The notes beneath the pieces were generated by a model, which worked only from the letters and a program-made list of their open reading frames with translations, did no database searches and had not been told where the DNA came from. Shown here piece after piece: positions 28,904-38,082 of a stretch of 64,000 bases of DNA (position 1 is the stretch's first letter; each line of letters begins with the position of its first letter). Source of the DNA: Synechococcus sp. RSCCF101 (lineage in GTDB: Bacteria > Cyanobacteriota > Cyanobacteriia > PCC-6307 > Cyanobiaceae); assembly GCF_008807075.1 (NCBI RefSeq), contig NZ_CP035632.1, forward strand, positions 620,001-684,000. The letters run 5' to 3'. The translations under genes were made by a program, and so were the position numbers.

Positions 28904-29309
28904 GGCGCGACCCCTCCTCGGGACGGGGCCAGCGCCCCCAGCCCTGCAGGGCCATCCGGTCCACATAGGAGGCGGCCGCCTGAATCTCCGGCTCGCTCAG
29001 CCTGCCGGCGAAGGCGGGCATGGCGTTGTGGCCGTTGCGGATGCGTTCAGCGATCGCCGCGCGGTGGTCGCTGCTGTAGTTCTCCACATAGCGGGCCAGG
29101 GCCTCCTGCTTCAGCGTCCGCCTGGCATGAACCACGTTGCCGCCCCCCATGTGGCAGGCGGCGCAGTTGGCGGAGAACACCCGGGCGCCCTGGCCGGGCT
29201 CACTGGCCTGCGCGCTGCTGGGCCCCAGCGTGAGCAGTGCCACCAGCAGGAGCAGCACCCCGGCACGGAGGAGCCGGGTTGGGGCAAGCCACCGTCGGAG
29301 GGATGGCAT
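28896..29309 (-). CDS. petJ: Cytochrome c6-like protein
   Basis: Lumenal haem c protein that carries electrons from cytochrome b6f to photosystem I or the terminal oxidase. 137 aa: signal peptide (about 1-35, ending AQA), haem-binding CAACH at 49-53, and the Met97 axial ligand in NAMPAFAGRLS. The ACHMGGGNVV loop and the YVDRMALQGW C-terminus fit c6. It follows petE on the same strand after a terminator, so it probably has its own promoter in 29310-29403, where I see no strong boxes. Confidence 0.88.
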   Translation of the reverse strand: MPSLRRWLAPTRLLRAGVLLLLVALLTLGPSSAQASEPGQGARVFSANCAACHMGGGNVVHARRTLKQEALARYVENYSSDHRAAIAERIRNGHNAMPAFAGRLSEPEIQAAASYVDRMALQGWGRWPRPEEGSRHA

Positions 29310-29404
29310 GGATCGATCTCCAGCGCTGCGTTCAAGCTATGAATCGCGCGCAGTGCCGACCAGCCGCCGGAGGCCGATCGACACAATCGGTGCGTCCGGG
29401 CATG

Positions 29405-29430
29405 AAAAAAGCGGCTGCTGACAGCCGCTT
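29405..29430 (-). terminator. Intrinsic terminator of petE
   Basis: A perfect 9-bp stem (AAGCGGCTG and CAGCCGCTT, 29409-29417 and 29422-29430) with a 4-nt loop is followed on the minus strand by a run of six T (29405-29410). It lies 42 bp past the petE stop and separates petE from petJ. Confidence 0.9.
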
Positions 29431-29471
29431 GTGAAGGTTGGGACGGTGCGGGGAGCGCCCAGACTCAGACC

Positions 29472-29843
29472 TCACTCAACAGTGATGGTGCCGACCATGC
29501 CGGCGCCGCGGTGAGGCTCGCAGTAGTACTCGAAGCTGCCGGCCTCGTTGAAGGTGGTCTCCCAGGATTCGCCGGGGCTGAAGGCCAGCTCCTGGTGGCT
29601 CAGCTCATCGTGACCGTCGAACACGACATTGTGAGGGGCCAGCTTGTTGTTGACGAAGCGGATGGTGTCACCCTTCTTGATGGTGACGTTGGCCGGTTCG
29701 AAGACGAGCATGCCGCTGTCGGCGCCGAGCTTCACCTCAGAGGTGGCAGCCTGAACGGACTGCAGACCGAGACCGGCAAAAAGAACCAGGGCGACGGCCG
29801 CTGTGAGCAGCTGACGCATGACCCTGGATGCAAACCTGACCAT
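29472..29843 (-). CDS. petE: Plastocyanin
   Basis: Copper electron carrier between cytochrome b6f and photosystem I in the thylakoid lumen. 123 aa: signal peptide (1-33, ending VQAA) and a cupredoxin domain with the four type-1 copper ligands His71, Cys108, His111 and Met116 ([17 protein letters not shown]). An ATG at 29819 is an alternative start. Its promoter overlaps the end of the epimerase gene. Presence with petJ suggests copper-dependent choice of carrier, an established theme in cyanobacteria, although regulation here is inferred. Confidence 0.96.
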   Translation of the reverse strand: MVRFASRVMRQLLTAAVALVLFAGLGLQSVQAATSEVKLGADSGMLVFEPANVTIKKGDTIRFVNNKLAPHNVVFDGHDELSHQELAFSPGESWETTFNEAGSFEYYCEPHRGAGMVGTITVE

Positions 29844-29870
29844 GCTGAAGCAGGATTGAAGTTTGGCGAA

Positions 29871-29876
29871 ATTATA
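29871..29876 (-). promoter_or_regulatory. -10 box of petE (TATAAT)
   Basis: A perfect TATAAT lies about 28 bp upstream of the petE ATG (29843). No good -35 is present at 17 bp (CCTGAA), so it may depend on an activator. The box contains the stop codon (TAA, 29872-29874) of the upstream epimerase gene. Confidence 0.55.
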
Positions 29877-30861
29877 AGGCGCGTCCGCTGCGTTTCAGGC
29901 CCGCATCCTCGAAGACCGCCTCGAGGCTGGCGGCATGGCTGCTCAGTCCGAAACGCTCCGGAGGACTGACCGGCTCATGCAGGAAATGGCGATAGCCGAT
30001 GCTGAAGCGGTCCCAGGGCGTCATCTCGATCGGGAGGATGCGGATCAGGCCCTCGATCAGCCAGCCCTTGAGGGGAATGCCGGGCGGCCGCCAGGTGCGG
30101 CGCCAGCGACAGAGGGCCGCCACGGTCTGGTTGACGCTCACCGCGGGTTGGCCGAGAACGATCCGCCGCAGTGCCCCCTGGCCAGGCTCCCGGTTCGGTT
30201 CGTGCGGGTGCAGAGCCAGGTGGGCGCAGACCCGGGCGATGTCCTCGGCGTGGATGTAGTGAAAACTGGCATCGGCCCGCAGCCAGCGGGCCAGCCAGAG
30301 CCAGCGGCAGGCTTCGACCAGACCGGCGGTGAGATAGCTGCGCGGAAAGGGGCCGCTGCCATCGACCCGGCCACCGAAGACGAGGGTGGGGAAGAGGGCG
30401 ATGATCCGATCGGCCAGGGGATGGGACTCCAGCTGCTCCAGGCACTGGGCCTTGGTCTGGATGTATTCGGTGCCGTCGCGCAGCGCCTGGGGCAAAACCT
30501 TGAGCTGCCGATCGAGGATGCTCGCCGTGGAGAAGTAGAGGATCTGCTCGAGACACGACGGATCGAGGTGATCGAGCAGCTGTTTCACCGCCACCACGTT
30601 CACCGCCAGGGCCAGCTCCGGATCGCCCCAGGCCGTGGCGGTGTGGATCACCCGGTTCACCGTGGCCAGCACCTCGGCATGGGGTTCGGGCTCGCGCAGA
30701 TCACCGACCAGCAGCCGGACCCTGGGGTGATCCGCGGACACGGCGGTCAGTCGCGACGGATCCCGCAGCCAGAGGATCAGCTCGGCATCGCTCTGCTCCA
30801 GCAGGCGTGCGGCCACGTGCTGACCGACGCAGCCGCTGGCGCCTGTGATCAGGATCCTCAA
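29872..30861 (-). CDS. NAD(P)-dependent epimerase/dehydratase (extended SDR)
   Basis: 329-aa SDR enzyme. The dinucleotide loop is [12 protein letters not shown], followed by [10 protein letters not shown]. The active site has FSTASIL and YIQTK (YxxxK). Substrate unknown; some extended SDRs act on sugar nucleotides, others on lipids or pigments. Starts with TTG overlapping the hemE stop (TTGA), so it is coupled to hemE. Its neighbourhood (glgB, hemE, petE) does not settle the substrate. Confidence 0.85.
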   Translation of the reverse strand: MRILITGASGCVGQHVAARLLEQSDAELILWLRDPSRLTAVSADHPRVRLLVGDLREPEPHAEVLATVNRVIHTATAWGDPELALAVNVVAVKQLLDHLDPSCLEQILYFSTASILDRQLKVLPQALRDGTEYIQTKAQCLEQLESHPLADRIIALFPTLVFGGRVDGSGPFPRSYLTAGLVEACRWLWLARWLRADASFHYIHAEDIARVCAHLALHPHEPNREPGQGALRRIVLGQPAVSVNQTVAALCRWRRTWRPPGIPLKGWLIEGLIRILPIEMTPWDRFSIGYRHFLHEPVSPPERFGLSSHAASLEAVFEDAGLKRSGRAL

Positions 30862-31916
30862 GCGGTGGCACCCAGGAGGTCGTTCACCGATTTGCCGGCC
30901 TCGAAGAAGACGCGGGCGTTCTCTTCGGGAGTGCCGGGAAGGATCCCGTGACCCAGATTGAGAATGTGGCGGCGGCCCCGCGCCTTTCTCACGGTGTCGC
31001 AGATGCGTTCACGGATCGCCTCCGGGGTGCCGAAGAGCAGACCTGGATCCACGTTCCCCTGCACACCCACGGATTCGGGCAGGCGGGCGCAGCCATCGGC
31101 CATGTCCACGGTCCAGTCGAGTGAGACGAAATCCACACCGGTGGCGGCCATCCGTTCCAGCACACCCGCACTGCCTGAGATGTAGAGAATCAGGGGAGTG
31201 TCCGGGTGGCTGGCCCGGACCGCATCGAACACGCGCTTCTGATACGGAGCGGCGAAGGTGTCGTAATCGATGGGGCTGAGCTGGCCGGCCCAGGAATCGA
31301 ACAGCTGCACCACCTGGGCACCGCTGTCGATCTGGTAGCCGATGTAGGTGGCGATGGCGTCGGCCAGATGGCTCAGCAAACGGTGGAGCAGCTCGGGCTC
31401 CTGGAAGGCCATGGCCTTGATCACGGCGTAGTTCTTGCTGCTGCGACCCTCGACGGCATAGGCGGCCAGGGTCCAGGGGGCCCCGGCGAAACCGAGCACC
31501 GCCGCACGGTTGCCCACCGACTGCCTCAGCCGCGTCAGCACCTCACCGACGAAGGGGAGCGCTTCGGCCGGTTCCAGGGGCCGGAGATTGTCCACCTGTT
31601 CGGCCGTGCGGATGGCCGGCTCGATCAGGGGACCTTTGCTTTCGACGATGTCGAAATCGATGCCCATTCCGGGCAGGGGAGTGAGGATGTCGGAGAACAG
31701 AATCACACCATCGGGCTGGAAGGCCTCGAAGGGCTGCATCGAGATGGCGTAGGAGAGATCGGGATTCTCCGAGCGCTCCCGGAAGCCCGGGTGGCGATCT
31801 CTCAGGTCGCGATACACCTTCATGTAGCGCCCCGCCTGCCGCATCATCCAGACCGGCGGACGCTCCACCGTTTCACCGCGGGCAGCGCGAAGCAGCAGAG
31901 GGAGGGACTCGGCCAT
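30858..31916 (-). CDS. hemE: Uroporphyrinogen decarboxylase
   Basis: Removes the four acetate carboxyls of uroporphyrinogen III on the way to haem and chlorophyll. 352 aa. The N-terminal [14 protein letters not shown], the active-site [13 protein letters not shown], and the substrate-binding [15 protein letters not shown] and GHGILPGTP boxes are present. Start ATG; 24 bp after glgB. Couples directly to the epimerase gene. Confidence 0.97.
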   Translation of the reverse strand: MAESLPLLLRAARGETVERPPVWMMRQAGRYMKVYRDLRDRHPGFRERSENPDLSYAISMQPFEAFQPDGVILFSDILTPLPGMGIDFDIVESKGPLIEPAIRTAEQVDNLRPLEPAEALPFVGEVLTRLRQSVGNRAAVLGFAGAPWTLAAYAVEGRSSKNYAVIKAMAFQEPELLHRLLSHLADAIATYIGYQIDSGAQVVQLFDSWAGQLSPIDYDTFAAPYQKRVFDAVRASHPDTPLILYISGSAGVLERMAATGVDFVSLDWTVDMADGCARLPESVGVQGNVDPGLLFGTPEAIRERICDTVRKARGRRHILNLGHGILPGTPEENARVFFEAGKSVNDLLGATA

Positions 31917-31940
31917 GAACGGAGACAGGGTGCGAAAAAC

Positions 31941-34277
31941 CTAGCTGAGCGCTTTGCTCGAGCCGTCGGCGGCGGTGGCCGCCACTGAGCGTCCTTCACC
32001 GTTGCCACTCGCTGGCCGGCTCGGATCGAGACGGAAGATCAGCACGCTCAGCGGCGGCAGGCAGAGATCGATGGAATCCTCGTAGTCGTGGATGCGCCAG
32101 GCATCGCTGGCCACACCACCGAGATTGCCGAGGTTGCTGCCGCCGTAGCGCTCACTGTCGCTGTTGAAGACCTCTTCATAGAAGCCCGGCAGGGGCACTC
32201 CGACGCGGTAGTGGGCATGGCTCTGCGGCGTGAAGTTGGCCACCACCACCAGCCAGCCTCGGTCACCGCTGGCCCGGCGCATGAAGCTGATCACGGAGTG
32301 GCGATTGTCACGGCAGTCGATCCACTGGAACCCGTATTCATCGAAGTCGTCGTGCCAGAGCGCCGGTTCCGAGGTGTAGAGCGCATTGAGATCACAGACC
32401 AGAGCCTGAAGGCCACGGTGCGGCTCGTAGTCGAGCAGGGACCATTGCAGATCACCCCAGACATTCCATTCGGCCCGCTGACCGAACTCCATGCCCATGA
32501 AGATCGTCTTCTTCCCCGGGTGGGTCCACATGTAGGTGAGCAGCGCTCTGACATTGGCGAACTTCTGCCAGTCGTCGCCGGGCATCTTGTGAAGCAGGTT
32601 GCTCTTGCCATGCACGACCTCGTCGTGGCTGAGGGCGAGCATGAAGTTTTCGGTGTAGTGATACCAGATCGAGAACGTGATGTTGTTCTGATGGAACTGC
32701 CGGAACCAGGGATCGAGCTCGAAGTAATCGAGCATGTCGTGCATCCAGCCCATGTTCCACTTCAGGTTGAAGCCGAGCCCGCCCATGTGCGTGGGTTTGG
32801 TCACCATCGGCCAGGTGGTGGATTCCTCGGCGATGGACAGGGCACCGGGGAAGTGCTGAAACAGCACATGATTGGCCTGCTGGAGGAAATGCACTGCCTC
32901 CGTGTTCTCCCTGCCCCCTTCGTCGTTGGCGATCCACTCCCCATCGGGTCTGAGGTAGTCGCGGTAGAGCATCGACGCCACCGCATCGACACGGATGCCA
33001 TCGATGTGAAACTCCTCGAACCAGAAGACCAGGTTGGCCACAAGGAAGTTGCGCACTTCATTGCGGCTGTAATTGAAGATCAGCGTTCCCCACTCCTTGT
33101 GCTCACCGATGCGGGGATCGGCGTGTTCGTAGAGATGGTCGCCATCGAAGAAGGCGAGCCCGTGGCTGTCCTTCGGGAAGTGGCCGGGCACCCAGTCGAG
33201 AATCACGCCGATGCCCTCGGCATGGGCCCGATCGACGAAGGCCCGGAATTCGTCGGGTCTGCCGAAGCGGCTGGTGGGCGCATACCAGCCGGTGACCTGG
33301 TAGCCCCAGGAGCCATCGAACGGGTGCTCCGAGATGGGCATCAGCTCGATGTGGGTGAAGCCGTGCTTCTTCACATAGGGGATCAGCCGGTCCGCCAGCT
33401 CGCTGTAGGTGAGCAGCCGTGCGCCGGGCTTCAGATCCGCCGCCGGGACCGGAGGGCGTGGCTGGCCATCGGGCTCGAGAAACGGCTGGTCGGCGGCGGC
33501 ATGGATCCAGCTGCCGAGATGCACCTCGTAGACCGAGATCGGCTGATCCAGTGGATCGCGGCTGTCGCGGCGGGCCATCCAGGCCTCGTCGTCCCACTGG
33601 TAGCGCCCACGGCCGCAGACCACGGACCCGTGGTTGGGCCGCACCTCGTGCTGGAAGCCGTAGGGATCGGCCTTCTGGTAGCAGTCCCCGTTCGGGGCGC
33701 GCACCTCATATTTGTAGATCTGGCCTTCCGCCAGGCCGGGAATGAACAGCTCCCAGATTCCGCCGAGCCGCTGCTGCATCGGGTGATGGCGGCCATCCCA
33801 GGAGTTGAAGTCGCCCAGCACCGCCACGCTGCGGGCATTGGGAGCCCAGAGGCAGAACTGCACGCCGGCGACCCCGTGTCGCTCACCGGGATGGGCCCCC
33901 ATGCGGGTCCAGACGTGGTGATGGTTGCCCTGCGCGAACAGGTGGCGGTCGAGCTCGCCCATCCACTCATCCCTGAAGGCCCAGGGATCGTGCTGCTCAT
34001 GTTCGATGCCGCCGCGCTGCACACGCACCCGGTAGGCGGCACCGGGGTCGCTCGCGAGGCGGGCCTCGAAGACCCAGGGGTGATGGGGGCAGTCCATCGG
34101 CTGCTCCTGCCCGTTGGTCAGCAGCAGCACCGAGTCGGCCTCGGGCATCCACACCCGCACCACCCAGCCCTCACTGGTGCGCTGCGGGCCGAGCACCGCA
34201 TAGGGATGGTCGTGGCGGCATTCCGCCAGCCGCTGTCCGTCGTCGACCATCCACTCCAGCGGTGCAGTGGCGGTCAT
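31941..34277 (-). CDS. glgB: 1,4-alpha-glucan branching enzyme
   Basis: Makes alpha-1,6 branches in glycogen. 778 aa from ATG 34277, chosen because the upstream frame is unlike the family. N-terminal CBM48-type domains (about 20-230, including the GVWELFIPG-like segment), GH13 barrel with [11 protein letters not shown] (nucleophile Asp) and [10 protein letters not shown] (general acid Glu), the branching-specific [10 protein letters not shown], and a C-terminal beta domain with [20 protein letters not shown] Ser/Ala-rich tail follows. Codirectional with hemE. Confidence 0.97.
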   Translation of the reverse strand: MTATAPLEWMVDDGQRLAECRHDHPYAVLGPQRTSEGWVVRVWMPEADSVLLLTNGQEQPMDCPHHPWVFEARLASDPGAAYRVRVQRGGIEHEQHDPWAFRDEWMGELDRHLFAQGNHHHVWTRMGAHPGERHGVAGVQFCLWAPNARSVAVLGDFNSWDGRHHPMQQRLGGIWELFIPGLAEGQIYKYEVRAPNGDCYQKADPYGFQHEVRPNHGSVVCGRGRYQWDDEAWMARRDSRDPLDQPISVYEVHLGSWIHAAADQPFLEPDGQPRPPVPAADLKPGARLLTYSELADRLIPYVKKHGFTHIELMPISEHPFDGSWGYQVTGWYAPTSRFGRPDEFRAFVDRAHAEGIGVILDWVPGHFPKDSHGLAFFDGDHLYEHADPRIGEHKEWGTLIFNYSRNEVRNFLVANLVFWFEEFHIDGIRVDAVASMLYRDYLRPDGEWIANDEGGRENTEAVHFLQQANHVLFQHFPGALSIAEESTTWPMVTKPTHMGGLGFNLKWNMGWMHDMLDYFELDPWFRQFHQNNITFSIWYHYTENFMLALSHDEVVHGKSNLLHKMPGDDWQKFANVRALLTYMWTHPGKKTIFMGMEFGQRAEWNVWGDLQWSLLDYEPHRGLQALVCDLNALYTSEPALWHDDFDEYGFQWIDCRDNRHSVISFMRRASGDRGWLVVVANFTPQSHAHYRVGVPLPGFYEEVFNSDSERYGGSNLGNLGGVASDAWRIHDYEDSIDLCLPPLSVLIFRLDPSRPASGNGEGRSVAATAADGSSKALS

Positions 34278-34325
34278 GGAGAGGCAGCGGGTGAGCGGGA
34301 GCTTAAGGCGCAACCCCCACCGGGC

Positions 34326-35039
34326 TCAGGGTTCCACAACCGGGAAATCCACGCCGCTGATGCGGCCCTGGCGATCAAAGATCACGAAGATGTTGTCGGT
34401 GAGGCGTCCGAAGTCCGTGGTGACCAGCACCAGTTGCTGATCGCCGCCCTCGCTCGCCACCACGGCGCCCCGCACCCCCTCGAACGGACCGGTGCTCTCC
34501 TGCAGGCCGTTCCACTGCTCCTGCATCGATTCGGGCGGCAGATCCTCCTGCAGCGACAGGACCATGCGCTCCCGCGCCCTCAGCCAGCGCCCGGCGGACA
34601 CATCCTCGACGAAGCCGATGGCGCTCCGCTCGAGCGAACTCTCCTCGCCGTGCCATTCCCAGGCCAGCAGCTTGCCGCCACCGTCGAGAACCATCGTCAG
34701 GGGGTGGCTGCCGTTCTCATCCACCAGCACCGCTTCCACGGTGCTGTCGTCCACGCCGCTGTGCAGGTGGGTGATGCGGGTGGAGCGGATCGCGCCCCGC
34801 TCGCCCAGGCGGGCCTGCACCCGCTCCGGGCTGGTGCCCTGCTGCACGGAGGGGGCAAGGGCGTCGTAGACCGCCTGGGCGTCCCCGATCTGGACGGCCT
34901 TGAGCAGGGTGCTCGCCGCCGCCAGCACCTGCTGGGGCGAGGTGCTCAGCTCGGTGATCGGCGCCGCCTCGGCCAGCGGAGCGGTCAGCAGCGGCGGCAG
35001 GCCGAGCACAGCCGTTGCCAGAAGGGCGCGCAGCATCAC
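34326..35039 (-). CDS. Secreted protein of unknown function (DUF3887-like)
   Basis: 237 aa with a signal peptide (1-25, ending AEA). The body is two repeats of an NTF2-like or DUF3887-type pattern (QIGDAQAVYDALAPSVQQG and DVSAGRWLRARERM, each followed by strands ending in DENG or FDRQGRISGV). Such domains often bind or modify small ligands or act as accessory parts of exported enzymes. It sits between glgB and the CocE hydrolase gene (8 bp away). Function not known. Confidence 0.75.
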   Translation of the reverse strand: MMLRALLATAVLGLPPLLTAPLAEAAPITELSTSPQQVLAAASTLLKAVQIGDAQAVYDALAPSVQQGTSPERVQARLGERGAIRSTRITHLHSGVDDSTVEAVLVDENGSHPLTMVLDGGGKLLAWEWHGEESSLERSAIGFVEDVSAGRWLRARERMVLSLQEDLPPESMQEQWNGLQESTGPFEGVRGAVVASEGGDQQLVLVTTDFGRLTDNIFVIFDRQGRISGVDFPVVEP

Positions 35040-35047
35040 GGGCCGGT

Positions 35048-36727
35048 TCAGTCAGCTGGGGCCAGTGTGACCGATGGCATGGGCTCGAGGATCAGGGCGC
35101 TGCCGGCCGGCCGCAGCGACAACGTGATCACGCGATGATCCGGGCCCGCCGGGCCCCAGGGCATGGCTCCGCTGCCCGGGTTCACGGCGATCTGCGGCCA
35201 GGCCGCCAGGGCGATGGAGAGGCGCAGAGCCTGCCCGGCCTGCAGGGTGACCAGCAGCGGCTGGAGCCTCACCTCGCGCCGGCGCGGGCTGCGGCAGTCC
35301 TCGCCCAGGAAGCGGGCCACGCCGCTGCTGATCTGCAGCGAGCGGCGGCCATCGGCCTCCAGCAGCGAGAGGGTGCAGCAGAGATCGAATCCCTCCTGAT
35401 CACTCCAGCCCTCCAGCTGCAGCAGCGGCTGACCGAACAGGGTGCGGGGCGCGGCCTCAGGGGAGGCGGTGAAGACCATCACGTCGGTGCGCGAATCGAG
35501 ATCGGCGCGATCCACCGGTCCGGCATCCAGGCCCAGATGGCCGCCCCGACCGGGCGCCGGCCGCCAGGGGTCGTGCACCAGGGAGAGAACCGGCGGCGCA
35601 GGGGGCTCCGGCGCTGGGACGGCGGCCGGCGGCAGGGACATCTCGCCCCGGGGCACCAGCAGGCCACCATCGGTGCTGGAGGCCGCCAGGCCGTTCCCCG
35701 CCAGCTCCCAGGCCGGCGGAGTGCCGCCGGCAGAGCCCCGCGTCAGATCACGCCAGCGGCTGGAACCCAGGTCGAAGGCACGGCCGGCGGGCTGATCGGA
35801 CGCCTCGTCGCCGCGCAGGTGGCGCTCGAAGAAGGCCAGCTGCTGCCGGTCCACCCCTCCGGCGGCCCCCGGGCCCAGATCGAGGCTGCCGCAGCGCCGG
35901 TCCCACTGCAGATGGGACCAGGCGCCGATCAGCAGTTCCGGGCTCCCCCCGGCGGCCACGCTTCGCCGCCAGAGGTCGAGCGTGCCCCGCAGGTGGGGAT
36001 CGAACCAGCCGCCGATGAGGAGCAGCGGCCGCCGCAGCCAGGCGGCCGGGATCGGATGGCGAACCCAGGCCGATGGGTCCGCCGGGTTCTGCCGCAGCCA
36101 GCGCCAGCCCATGCCATCCGGGTCGATCTGCTCGAGCAGCGCCGGCCCCTCCCTGAGAAAGGCGCCGCTCTCCAGGCTGGTGCGGATGCGCCACCAGTCA
36201 TCGTTCCGGCCGCCTCGCCGGCATTGCAGTGCGGCCAGCTGCAGGGCCCAGGCGAGTCCGAGCCCCCACCAGTGGGCCTCTCCCTCGCTGGCCCAGTGGC
36301 TGCGCTCATCCGGACCGCACATGGCCGGGGCCATGCAGCTGGGCGGGGGGGTGTCCGGCCGGGCCAGCAGCTGGGTCAGCCCCTGGTAGGAGAAGCCGTA
36401 GAGGCCGATCCGGCCGTTCCCGAGCGGCTGGCGCCGGAGCCAGGCCAGGGTGGCGTGCAGATCCCCGGCCTCCTGGGCGAAGCCGCCGAACCGGCCATCC
36501 GAATCGCCCTGGCCGCGCACGTCCTGCACGATCACCCAGTAGCCATGGGCGGCGTACCAGCTGGGGTGGGCGTAGGTGATGGTGCCTGCGATCGCCCGCC
36601 CGTAGGGCTGACGCATCAGCAGGGTGGGCAGGGGGATGGTGCCGGCGGCTCTCCAGGAGCGTGCGGCCAGCTGCACGCCATCCGGGCAGGGAATCCGATG
36701 CTCCCGGGTGACGAGCTCAGCGGACAT
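35048..36727 (-). CDS. CocE/NonD-family alpha/beta hydrolase
   Basis: 559 aa. N-terminal hydrolase domain with DVRGQGDSDG and the nucleophile elbow LYGFSYQGLTQ, and a C-terminal jelly-roll domain typical of X-prolyl dipeptidyl peptidase and cocaine-esterase types. No signal peptide. The true substrate is unknown; CocE-type enzymes cleave esters or peptides. Its ATG overlaps the stop of the upstream gene by 11 bp. Confidence 0.9.
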   Translation of the reverse strand: MSAELVTREHRIPCPDGVQLAARSWRAAGTIPLPTLLMRQPYGRAIAGTITYAHPSWYAAHGYWVIVQDVRGQGDSDGRFGGFAQEAGDLHATLAWLRRQPLGNGRIGLYGFSYQGLTQLLARPDTPPPSCMAPAMCGPDERSHWASEGEAHWWGLGLAWALQLAALQCRRGGRNDDWWRIRTSLESGAFLREGPALLEQIDPDGMGWRWLRQNPADPSAWVRHPIPAAWLRRPLLLIGGWFDPHLRGTLDLWRRSVAAGGSPELLIGAWSHLQWDRRCGSLDLGPGAAGGVDRQQLAFFERHLRGDEASDQPAGRAFDLGSSRWRDLTRGSAGGTPPAWELAGNGLAASSTDGGLLVPRGEMSLPPAAVPAPEPPAPPVLSLVHDPWRPAPGRGGHLGLDAGPVDRADLDSRTDVMVFTASPEAAPRTLFGQPLLQLEGWSDQEGFDLCCTLSLLEADGRRSLQISSGVARFLGEDCRSPRRREVRLQPLLVTLQAGQALRLSIALAAWPQIAVNPGSGAMPWGPAGPDHRVITLSLRPAGSALILEPMPSVTLAPAD

Positions 36728-37049
36728 CGGGGCAGTGGAGCCCGATGACGTAGGTGATCAGGATCTCGGCGTCCATCGGCGAGAGGTTCTCCTGGCGGGC
36801 CACCTGGGCGATGGCGGCCTGGGACGTGGCCTGCTGGCCGGAGTTGTTGAGGGCCTTGAACTGGGAGCAGAGGGCGCGGGCCTTGCCGGGGTTGCTTTTC
36901 ACCTCCTCGAGGATGGGCGAGGCGGCGCGCAGGGCGGGGAGGCCGCTCAGACCGGCGAGGCCGAGGCAGACCAGGCCGAGAGCGACGGCACGGCCTCGGC
37001 GGAAACGGAATGGCCGGGCCGGTGGGGTCCGGAGGGTTGTGGTGGGCAT
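36717..37049 (-). CDS. Small membrane-anchored or secreted protein
   Basis: 110 aa from ATG 37049, which has a strong ribosome-binding site (GGAGGAGG, 5 nt ahead). A basic, Arg-rich N-terminus precedes a hydrophobic stretch (about 25-42), then a soluble domain with ALCSQFKALNNSGQQATSQ and ENLSPMDAEILITYVIGLHCPDVR. Two Cys, possibly linked. The family looks restricted to picocyanobacteria by recollection; no function known. Confidence 0.7.
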   Translation of the reverse strand: MPTTTLRTPPARPFRFRRGRAVALGLVCLGLAGLSGLPALRAASPILEEVKSNPGKARALCSQFKALNNSGQQATSQAAIAQVARQENLSPMDAEILITYVIGLHCPDVR

Positions 37050-37113
37050 GGCACCTCCTCCTGGGTCCCCTCCATTCCAGATCCAGCGGCGGCGAGATGT
37101 TCCCATGGCTGGG

Positions 37114-37554
37114 TCAGTTCGGCGGCCGACTCTGTGACCGGATGCGTCCTGAGTGCGCGGCGGCGATCCAGGACCGGGCCTGCTGCAGATCGGGAGTTCC
37201 TCCGGCGCCGCGGAAGAGCCGGCGCCGCAGCCGGCCCACCTGGGTGACCAGGTCCTGGGGTCTGGCAGCCGCCAGGCTGGCCGCGTCCGGGATGCCGGCA
37301 TGGAGGAGCAGCGCCGCCACCTCATGGGGCAGTCCGGTCTCCGCCATCATCCGGGCCTGGCCGCGCAGGCGACGCAGCCGAGCGGCCGTGGCCAGGCCCG
37401 CAGCGCTGAGTCGGTCCAGGTCCCGATCGGCGAGGGCGGCCAGCCGGCTCCAGCTGCGGATTCCGGCGGCCTCCAGCACCTCCTGTTCGTGGCGGTAGGT
37501 GGGCGGCAGCCGGGGCAGGCCATCCGCCTGATCGGAGCGGCGTTCAGGGCTCAA
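37114..37554 (-). CDS. DUF4332-family helical protein
   Basis: 146 aa from a TTG start. Two helix-hairpin-helix-like halves: GIRSWSRLAALADRDLDRLSAAGL and GIPDAASLAAARPQDLVTQVG, matching the DUF4332 pattern. LRGQARMMAETG joins them. HhH units often contact DNA or act in protein contacts, but I cannot assign a function. Only 3 bp downstream of ycf51. Confidence 0.78.
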   Translation of the reverse strand: MSPERRSDQADGLPRLPPTYRHEQEVLEAAGIRSWSRLAALADRDLDRLSAAGLATAARLRRLRGQARMMAETGLPHEVAALLLHAGIPDAASLAAARPQDLVTQVGRLRRRLFRGAGGTPDLQQARSWIAAAHSGRIRSQSRPPN

Positions 37555-37557
37555 GGT

Positions 37558-38025
37558 TCAGGGCTCGAGCTGCAGCTCGCCGCTGGTGAGATCACGGGTC
37601 GCCTCCGCCAGCACCACCGGCCGGGAGGCCCCATCGGCGGCGGCGTCCAGCCGTCGCAGGCGGATGTGAATCACGCCGTCCTCACTGGTTCGCCCCTGGG
37701 GCCGGAGATTGAGGGCCAGCTGCTGGAGGGTGGGCAGCACCGCCTCGGATGGGGCATCGGCCGGATAGGCGGCCACCACCAGATTCGAGCCGTTGTCGAA
37801 GACGATCGGCACGGTGAGGGCGCCCTCGACGCTCTGGCGCGGCACGTAGCTGATGGCGAAGGCCCAGCAGAAGATCGCCAGCAGCACGGTGAAGCTGCTG
37901 ATGCCCACGAGGCGGAAGCGGGGACCCCAGCGGGCCAGGAAGGCCACCACGGTGAGCACGGTGAGCGCGGCGCCAGCCACCCCCAGCCAGAGGCCGGCCT
38001 GCAGGAGGAGAGAGACCGGTGGCAT
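37558..38025 (-). CDS. ycf51: Ycf51-family (DUF2518) protein
   Basis: 155 aa conserved in cyanobacteria and red-algal plastids, function unknown. Two N-terminal membrane spans (about 7-28 and 40-60; ARWGPRFRLVGISSFTVLL between) and a soluble domain (65-155) with SYVPRQSVEGALTVPIVFD and a C-terminal SGELQLEP. The head of a run of minus-strand genes; tamB runs the other way 57 bp away. Confidence 0.85.
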   Translation of the reverse strand: MPPVSLLLQAGLWLGVAGAALTVLTVVAFLARWGPRFRLVGISSFTVLLAIFCWAFAISYVPRQSVEGALTVPIVFDNGSNLVVAAYPADAPSEAVLPTLQQLALNLRPQGRTSEDGVIHIRLRRLDAAADGASRPVVLAEATRDLTSGELQLEP

Positions 38026-38082
38026 GGGGCTGGTGAGCGGCGAACACGCTCCTTATATTGCGCCGGCCGTCATCGGTGATGC

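Noticed and set aside
32088-35138. A very long open frame on the plus strand across glgB and the next gene
   Set aside because: It is antisense to glgB and the secreted-protein gene, which have clear family motifs. High GC removes stop codons from the opposite strand, and the translation has a low-complexity His/Val/Glu/Gly composition without any motif.
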